Below the pieces are notes generated by a model. That model had not been told where the DNA came from. It worked only from the letters and a program-made list of their open reading frames with translations, and made no database searches. From the NCBI GenBank assembly GCA_015680685.1, contig MNCI01009462.1:181669-245668 (forward strand): 64,000 nt of DNA, in the 5' to 3' direction. This document shows positions 57,001-64,000 of this stretch, one piece after another (within the stretch, counting starts at the first letter, position 1; every line of letters starts with the position of its first letter). The stretch is from Gnetum montanum. Lineage: Eukaryota; Streptophyta; Gnetopsida; Gnetales; Gnetaceae. A program made the position numbers and the translations under genes.

Positions 57001-57229
57001 ATAAGGTCAACTTGGTCAAAATCATGAGAGGGGTTTACTAAGGCTTTAAGGCTAGTCAAATTTGCTCCCTGTGTAACAAAATGATTAAATAATGTAGAAA
57101 TAAATGTACAATGTATTAAGAAAAAAAGTAAAAGTGGGTCAAAACAACTTAAAGATATGTCAAAATAGGTCAAAACATGATCGACTGAGATCACTAAGTG
57201 TAGTATAAGGTCAAACGTGACTGACTATG

Positions 57230-60150
57230 AATATACTTTGCCAATTTTAGGCCTTAGAGAGCCATGGTTACATGGTGTGAAGTGATGGTTAGGGAAGGTT
57301 GAATCCCATCATTCAACACCAATCAAAGGCTAAACAAGGATTAAGTAGGCTATAATAGAGAAAATAGAGTTAGATAAATTAAATACAATGTCAACAAGGC
57401 ATAACAGGGTCAAAATGGATCTTAACCCCTTAAAATAAGGTCAAATCAAGTAAAATGGAACACATGTTATAAAACAAGGACAATACAAGTAAAAATAGGT
57501 TATATTTTTGATAGTTTTAGGCCTTAGTAGGCCATGGTTTTAGGCTAAAAGGTTGTTGGGTAAGTTTTGGCATTAATAGAGGCTATTTTTGGGTTGTTTA
57601 GATCTAAAAATCTTGGGTGTTGATTCTTCCACGCTAAACCTCCTTTATTTCCATAATACCTAGCATGGAAGGCGTGAACCTTAGTGTGGAAGAAACATCT
57701 AGATAGTTTTCCAAGCTTGTTTTGGTCAATTTTTGACTCCCAATGGATTGCATGTTAGTGTAGTTAACTAGGGAAGGGAATGATATAATTTTGGCATCCA
57801 TTTCAACCCTTGGGACCCCTTTTTGGAGCTTGAAAACATCTTCTATGTTAGGCAGGGTGGTCCTAGCATGAAAATAAAGGAAAATGAATTTTAGGGTATC
57901 CAAAGGGTTGAAATCAGGGTTTTAGGGCCTTCCGAGGGCAATGTAGGGCTAGATATTTCAAAATTGAGCACTTTTGATGTTGATAAGGCCCAAAAAGCAG
58001 GTTTTGAAACTTCACCATCTTGTTTCCATGTTTGGAAAGGTAGCTCTCCCAAGTTGTTTCCATGTTGCCTAGCATGAAAGAGGCCTTTCCCAATGTGGAA
58101 GAATCAAGAATCCTAGATCTAGGCTAGTTTGAATCATAATTTACTATGCATGTCAATTTCTAGAGTTGCTAGGGTCAAGGGCTAGGGTTTAAGGTTAAAA
58201 TTTGGTAGTTTTGGGTGTGTCTAAGTGGTTTTTTGGGCTTTTTCCCTTTTTCCCACATTGAGGGTGGAATGCCCAACATGGATCTAGTTAGTAAGATAAA
58301 GGGGGATAGCTTTTTGACTACTTGGAATTAGTTTTGTAGGGTTTGAGGGTTCTGGAAGGTGCAAGCATGGTCCTAGGATGTACACAAGGCTATCTGGTGT
58401 TTGTTTGAGGTGCCTAAGGGTTATCTTTGAGTTATCCTTAGGATCCCCCCTATTTCCACACTGGATAGCATGGAAGAGGTGGCTCCTAATGTAACAGAAC
58501 TAAGGGACTATTTCTTGCTATTTTTTTTATCACTTCTAGCCATGCATGTGGGTCTCCAAGGTTGATAGTGTTGATTGTTAATGCCTAGGGTCAAAATCTA
58601 GTCATTTCAAGGGTTGTTAGGTGGTTTTTAGGCTTACCCCTCTTATTCCACATTTGGGCTAGGATGGCTAGTGTAGAAGAGATGACTATTAGCATGGATA
58701 ATCCAAGGGGGACAATTTTTATCTTTTTCAATCAAATTTTGGAAGTTTGGTGGCTTCTAAAAGGGTTGAGTTGCTTCTAGTAGTCAGTTTGCATGCAAAT
58801 GTCAACAATTTTTGCTTTCCTCCTCCCCTTCAACCACATTGGGGCTAAGATGCTTAGTGTGGATGAGGTCCTCCCTAGCATGGAAGAACTTTAGGGGGTT
58901 GATTTTTGGCATTCTGGAAGGGTTGTCAAGGTTCTAGTGCAAGTACAAGGTAATTTGACATTGTTTTCATGTAGTTGGAACCTCCAATAATCTTCCTAGC
59001 TACATCTACATTATTTCCATGCAAGGAAATGTGGAAGAGGTCTTCTCCAATGTTGATGAACTAAGAATGTTAGATCTAGGCTTCTTTAACATCCAATCAA
59101 CCATGCATGTTAGCCTTGGGGGTTGTCAATGTCGACGGTCGATACTTGGTGTTAAAATCTATTAGTGTTAAGGCTCCTAGGTGACTCATGTAACTAATCT
59201 CCCTTCTTTGATGTTGGGAATGGTGGCTCCTACATGGATGAGAAGGAAATGTCAGATCTAGGTTTTTTTGATAGCAAGTTGTCCATGCATGTCAACCTTG
59301 GGGGTTGCAAGTGTTGATGGTCAAGACTTGGTGTCAAAACCCACTAGTTTGGAGGCTCCTAGATGCCTCATGTAATCAACCACCCTTCTTCCATGTTGAG
59401 CATGGTGGCCCTAGCATGGATGAGAGGGAAATGTCATATCTAGGATCTTTTTGGTCAATTTTGAAGCATCTAGAGCCTTTGAAAGGTTTTAGTAGTGTTT
59501 AGGGATCACTAGGGTAGGTTATTAGGCTATTTTTGGTCATAAACTAGGTTTTATTTCATACCCCCTAGGCTTCCACATTGGCTCCATGTTGAAAAGCATG
59601 GAGGGAGGGTTTACCAATGTGAAAACATTTTAAAATGAAAAAATTAGGTTATTATTAATCATTCTAGGCTTCCATAAGCTACCAAAGGATCTTAGAGTCT
59701 AGTGGTAACTAGGTTGTTAATTTAGGTAATTTATGATTTTCCCCCATCCATCCATGCTAGATCCACATTAGGCAACTTTCATGGACCTCCCCTTCCCCCT
59801 CTAACATGGAACAACTAGATTTGGAGGTTTTAGGCACTTCTAACTAAGTTAGGTAAGGTCTTGGGCCTACCAAGGGTCATCGAAGGGGTTTAGGACTATG
59901 TGGACTTGTTTTGAGATTGAACAAGGGCTTGATGATCACTAAAGGATAAGTATGAATGTTACCCATTTTTTTCAACATTGGGTAAGGTTTCCCTAGCATG
60001 GATGCTCCAAAGTATCATGTTCTACCAAGGTTTTACCCCCTACTAGGGTCTAGGGTTCTTGCATGTCAATGTAACCTACTAATAATGGTAAGGGAGGTAA
60101 ATTTCTATGGTCATGGTTGGTGCTTGAAACCCATTCCAAGGCTTATTTAA
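57230..60150. repeat. Spacer D: ~190-bp periodic array with TTCCATGCTAGG-type core
   Basis: 57230-57600 matches 41870-42300 of the other element. From 57627 a core (TTCCACATTGGGCTAGGATGG, with CTAGCATGGAAG or GTGTGGAAGAGG) recurs near 57627, 57838, 58030, 58250, 58445, 58637, 58830, 58998, 59205, 59388, 59562, 59748 and 59968. Spacing is 168-220 bp, mean about 195. Arms are inverted (TTCCATG versus CATGGAA). Protease lies to the right (upstream on minus) and the RT stub to the left, so the array is between PR and RT. No coding. Confidence 0.65.
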
Positions 60151-60159
60151 ATGCTAGTT

Positions 60160-60240
60160 TAAGGCCTTAACATGCCATAATATTTCTAGTTTTAGGCCAT
60201 AGTGAGCCTTATTGCTAGTTTAAGGCCGTAGTAGGATACT
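60160..60240. repeat. GGCC minisatellite, 3 units
   Basis: CTAGTTTAAGGCCTTAACAT, CTAGTTTTAGGCCATAGTGA and CTAGTTTAAGGCCGTAGTAG. It lies between the protease remnant and spacer D, as expected from 53325-53665 next to the other protease. Confidence 0.7.
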
Positions 60241-60559
60241 GTCCATACATTTTCTAGCATGTATGAGATTCTCTCAAAAAAGCACATAAGACTAAAGCCA
60301 ACATTGAAACATGATATAACATTGTAAAGGTAAATAGATAGTTGGCAAAAAAATGGATGAGACATTTACTATGAACTTGTTGGTTGACCTTTGAGAAATC
60401 CAAGGATCCTTTGGCATGATCCTATGGTTACTAATTTTCTTGTTTAGCATGACAAGTTGTAGGAATTTTTGTTGATTATCTCACATCATAGAGTTGGTGC
60501 TATTCATATCATTATTGTTCCCATTTTGATTGGCCTTAGTTTGAGTGTTAGGAGTTTCC

Positions 60560-61800
60560 TCTTAAAACTCTACATCTAAACCTTGATTAATGTTGACATA
60601 GTTAATTGAGGGCAGCAATACAATGTCTCCATTGATTACAATTTTCCCACCCTCATATGTCAAGTGAACCTCTTAATGTATAAGAGATGAAACTACTCAA
60701 AGCTTTACCAACCACGGTCTTCCTAGGATCAAGTTGAAGCTAGGTATCTTCTCACTTACTAGGAAGTTGGAAGATGTGGGAAATTGCTTACCAACTATGA
60801 AATCCAAGGAGATAAAAGTTTGCATTACTACTTGTGAGTCATTAAATGAATTGAGTGCTAAGGTAGTGGGCACATGGATATTCTTAATTAGGCCCAATTT
60901 TTCAACAATGGAATATGGTACCATCTTCATGGCTACTCCATCATGAACATGAACATGATGAACCTTGTACCTACCAATGTATATCGTGATAAGGAGGGGA
61001 GCAGATAGCACTTCCCATTTCTAGAGTAAATATTCACTTTACTATCGCAAAAATTGAGCTTAGGTTGATGCCATTTTTTCCTAAGTGAAGCTTGCTTAAT
61101 GATAAAGTGGATCGACTCTCTGTTTGTGGGCATGTCTTTGTTCATAGGAATAGAGGTCAATACTTAAAATAGTGCATTCCTATGCATTGGAGAGGTCATG
61201 AATAGGTTGTATAGGCTCAATGATGTATTCTTTTTCTTAAGAGCCCATTTGACTTGATCCATGATTGTGTGGAAATTCTTTCCCTTGGCTAGTAATGTTT
61301 TGGCCTTAGTAGTTCTAACCTCCTTCATTCTCCCTTGGGTTTGATGCTTATGTTGTAATGTATGTGCCTTGGTCCCTTGTCCATGGGTGTAGTTGGTTTT
61401 GGTATAGGTCTTGGTTGGTTACCTTTAGTGGGCTTATTTATTGATTTGGTAATAGGTTTCTTTCATCTCCATTGTGATGATATTTTCTTGCTAATCTCTA
61501 AGTTATTAGCCATGATAGGTGGGCTTAGGCCACATGTTGTTGTTGGTATACACATTGAAGGTGGAGGAACCAAGATAATGAATGGTTTCTTAAACTTTAG
61601 AGGATCAGAAACTCATTGATTATGCTATGATGTTGAGGACATTGAAGGGGGGACACATATGATGAAAGGTGATGAGCCAAGAAAAAATTTATTTTGGATA
61701 CGTTTAAAAGCTATTTTTCTTTCTTTCATTGTAGAGATTGTTACCTCATCTATGATTGACCCACAAGTTGTATCCATGGAGGAATGGTTCCAAAGTTAAA
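60560..61800 (-). pseudogene. Tat-type gag C-terminus and protease remnant
   Basis: The minus strand from 61800 reads a Pro/Lys-rich linker (KPFIILVPPPS near 61590-61555). TSPMHRNALF*VLTSIPMNK follows near 61200-61130; the 9467-12381 element has TSPTHQKALVKMLTSIY. Protease: LLITIYIGRYKVHHVHVHDG (D-S-G replaced by H-D-G), then VPYSIVEKLGLIKN, SFNDSQVVMQTFISLDFIVG and FNLILGRPWL. The post-protease tail to about 60560 (VNINQGLDVEF*EE) matches the other protease remnant. Downstream comes the minisatellite and spacer D instead of RT. Frameshift near 61000. Confidence 0.78.
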
Positions 61801-62598
61801 AGATCATCAAGATAATAAATAATTAAAATTAAATCCAATTAAATTCCACACTTATGACTATTACTCATGAGTAAATTAATAAATTTTCATCCTAACTTTT
61901 AATATTAAGTTCAAAAATAAAAATGAATAATTAAATCAAACTGAAATTATAAATAATAATTTAGGATGACAAGGGAGACTTTGTCTAATTTGCAAGTTTT
62001 CCTTATTTTCACCATGCAGTAACTTCAACAACTGGTCAATGGACTTCAAGAATCTCCACAAGGCTTAATAGATCCTCAACATAAACCACAAGAACAATTG
62101 ATCTCAATTTGACATGAAATTTTGTTGGGTATCAATTCCTTCTTTCCCTTATGTTCTCTCAAAATGAATTTTCTCCATGCTTCTCTCCTTCAAGAAAGAT
62201 GATAATAATAATAATAATAATTCCCTCTACCCTTCTCATGGTAAGATGAAAATAATAATAATAATAATTCCCTCTACCCTTCTCATGGTGTGGGATGTAT
62301 TATTTCTACTTTCAAATGTTTAAAAATAATCAAATCAATCATGGTTCAATAGGATACCGATCCATAATTATAGGGGTAAATACTAATGCTAAATTTTAAT
62401 TCATAAAATTAAATTTTGTGTGTAATATTTTGGTTAATGGGGGAGAGAGATAATAGTGGCAACATCGTGATTGTGATCTTCATTTATCATGAGACTTTCC
62501 AACCTCTAGATCTCCTGCATAGGCATCGACTACTATTGTTGATGGTGTTGATGTTGATGCAGATTATCATCTTCTATTCATTGTCGCCTATTGCCCTT
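61801..62598. other. AT-rich region with a 47-bp tandem duplication at 62195-62289
   Basis: No gene seen. AAGATGATAATAATAATAAT followed by TTCCCTCTACCCTTCTCATG occurs twice in tandem. The ATAAT simple repeat is included in each unit. Confidence 0.55.
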
Positions 62599-62621
62599 TG
62601 ATGAGACGCGGTTTGCACAGG

Positions 62622-62721
62622 CCGCGATATCGCATACGTGATATCGCATCCCCCGCGATATCGCGTATGCGATATTACGTACGCGATATCGCGTATGCGA
62701 TATCACATACGCGATATCGCA
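62622..62721. repeat. E3 U3 palindromic array, GCGATATCGC/CGCATACGC
   Basis: Six to seven copies of GCGATATCGC-like palindromes joined by TATGC/CATACG words, for example GCGATATCGCGTATGCGAT. Any stretch can pair with its neighbours. It ends 15 bp before TATAAATA. Confidence 0.85.
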
Positions 62722-62736
62722 GTCCACCGCCATGTC

Positions 62737-62744
62737 TATAAATA
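62737..62744 (+). promoter_or_regulatory. TATA box of E3 LTR
   Basis: TATAAATA in ATGTCTATAAATAAGAGGC. Confidence 0.75.
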
Positions 62745-63133
62745 AGAGGCAGCTCTCCCTCATTCGGGATCCTAGTTTTAGAGTAGTGAAGCTTTGGCAG
62801 TTTGATCCCTCCAGAGTTAGATTTTTTCCCGTGTCTGCCCGCAGTGTGGTGAAGGTAATTGTATGGTGTCTTTATTCGAGTGTGCCGTACTTGGACACGC
62901 ACATGACCGGCAATAAAGATCGAGATTACTTCATCATTGCAGCATTCACTTTGTTTATTTATTTAATGTTATTTATTGCTTTCATAGCGCGGTGTGAGTA
63001 CGACTTGACTACAAGCATCTACGGGTGTGTACGGCTAGTTAAGGAATTGGTTACTAATCGCGATTAGTCTCTCACCCTTAAACTCCTAGAAGCGGAACGA
63101 GTACGACTTGATTACGAGCATTTAAGTGTGACT

Positions 63134-63265
63134 GCTTGGTAGCCCAGTGGTGTAGCTAGGGGGATCTACGCTTGGTAACCTAGTGGCATATTTGGGGTCT
63201 GCGCTTGGTAATCCCAGTGGCGTACCTAGGCCTATGCTTGGTAGTCCTAGTGGCAGTCGTGCACG
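63134..63265 (+). repeat. ~33-bp tandem repeat within E3 LTR
   Basis: Units begin GCTTGGT at about 63134, 63169, 63202 and 63235. E1 (about 1408-1480) and E2 carry two diverged units. Confidence 0.75.
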
Positions 63266-63601
63266 AAGTCCAAGATGTGTACGGTTGATCAAGGAATCGG
63301 TTGCTCATCGCACTTAGGCTAGCTTAGATTTTCTTACCCCTTTTCCTCTTAGCTTAGATTAGTTAATATTATTTTCCACTGCCATCAGGAGTAGCATTAG
63401 AATTAGAACACATCATACACCTCATCTAGACTAAACCATATGTGACATATGCAAAACTAGTCTAGATGGGAAGACAACGAACTGCGACCTAAGGCTAATT
63501 ATCTAGGTGCCACAACTAGTCCATCTATGGAGTTCGACCGGATCGTATGTGCGATGCTCGTTTTGTATGGTTGAGTGTAGGGGTACCTCGCCACTCATCA
63601 T

Positions 63602-63619
63602 TGGTGCCGTTGCTGGGGA
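63602..63619 (+). promoter_or_regulatory. Primer-binding site, tRNA-Asp type
   Basis: TGGTGCCGTTGCTGGGGA differs by two C-to-T changes from TGGCGCCGTTGCCGGGGA, the complement of the plant tRNA-Asp 3' end. This site is typical of Athila elements. Confidence 0.8.
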
Positions 63620-63734
63620 TGGTGCTAGTTATCTAGATTAGTTATATCATACAAGGTCACTGTATAGAACTTAACGATATATCTCTTAGAAAAAAAGTAA
63701 TTATAAAAATTCACGCATAAATTCACACACAACA

Positions 63735-64000
63735 ATGCCTCTCCTACAAGATGATAATAACGCCACTGGCCACTACAAGCCTAATGCAAATACAAGAGGC
63801 TGTTTGAGTCTCACATAGGAATCTTAAAGAGAGCCGTCTACCCAGGCTCGATTTAAACAACTTTCCTACATTTTCAGGAGGCTATGACTTAGATCCGCAT
63901 CAACATTTACTAGCCTTCTACAATGCCTGCACATGGAATAACATTGATAACAGTTGGCAAAAACTGAAGCTCTTTCCTATGACACTCGTTGACCAAGCTA
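63735..64000 (+). pseudogene. Start of E3 gag (runs off the window)
   Basis: The first ATG after the primer site gives MPLLQDDNNATGHYKPNANT, then a stop. The conserved part is one frame over from 63853 on: LNNFPTFSGGYDLDPHQHLL followed by AFYNACTWNN and KLFPMTLVDQA at the window end. This is the Retrotrans_gag start (F-x-G...P..HL..F...K.F..SL...A) of Ty3/gypsy elements. A one-base frameshift between 63737 and 63853, or an alternative start, is needed. Fate beyond 64000 is unknown. Confidence 0.7.

Larger units (their letters stand above)
62599..63600 (+). repeat. 5' LTR of E3 (Athila-like family), 1002 bp, youngest copy
   Basis: Starts TGATGAGACGCG and ends CCACTCATCA, directly followed by a tRNA-Asp primer site. 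It shares the LTR body with E1 and E2. It is longer because of the GC-rich U3 array and an expanded ~33-bp repeat at 63134-63265 (GCTTGGTARCCCAGTGGYGT, four units against two in E1). Many CpG sites are retained that are TG/CA in E1, so it is the least decayed copy here. Confidence 0.88.

Noticed and set aside
62578-62902. Minus-strand frames overlapping the E3 U3 array
   Set aside because: They cover the GATATC palindromes and LTR promoter, antisense to a clear TATA. ISHTRYRVRNIAYAIS is repeat translation.

Overview
The window is repeat-dominated nuclear DNA of a large-genome plant. The evidence is Ty1/copia, chromovirus-type, Tat/Ogre-like and Athila-like Ty3/gypsy elements plus an L1-type LINE, nested in both orientations. 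Nearly every reading frame is broken by TAG/TGA where Gln, Trp or Arg is expected. A gymnosperm or another giant-genome lineage fits, but nothing here fixes the species. I see no intact host gene, tRNA, rRNA or CRISPR array.

Layout: 1-1809, 3' end and 3' LTR of an Athila-like element (copy E1, +). 2633-7554, a structurally complete but decayed copia element (+). 8471-9466, a chromovirus RT fragment (+) abutting a Tat-type gag-PR remnant (9467-12381, -). 13057-14953, LTR material of that gag element, with a hairpin array, an N gap and a 578-bp duplication. 14990-16760, LINE remnant (-). 16761-19320, an LTR/LARD-like block. 19396-23775, copy E2 (-): 3' LTR, coiled-coil ORF and a TATA/array module upstream of it. 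26040-32064, chromovirus element (-). 33191-35508, Tat-type gag (+). 35509-46330, a Tat/Ogre-like element (-): LTR 'A', integrase, RNase H, RT and a long repetitive spacer 'C'. 46561-53062, two tandem intron-bearing pseudogenes (+); the first carries a decayed FCP1-like HAD domain. 53325-61800, a second Tat/Ogre-like region (-): protease fragment, LTR 'B', RT stub, spacer 'D', gag-PR. 62599-64000, 5' LTR, tRNA-Asp primer site and gag start of a younger element (copy E3, +).

The most striking pattern is a repeated promoter design. Short palindromic or near-palindromic motifs lie in an array, usually directly upstream of a TATA box. The motif sequence differs from copy to copy. Where one element carries two arrays (LTR and an internal region), both use the same core: A with C, B with D, and the E2 LTR with the E2 internal module. 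Spacers C and D are also periodic at about 190 bp. They lie, by synteny, between protease and reverse transcriptase, where Ogre elements carry an intron. All coordinates and similarities were read by eye; alignments were not computed.
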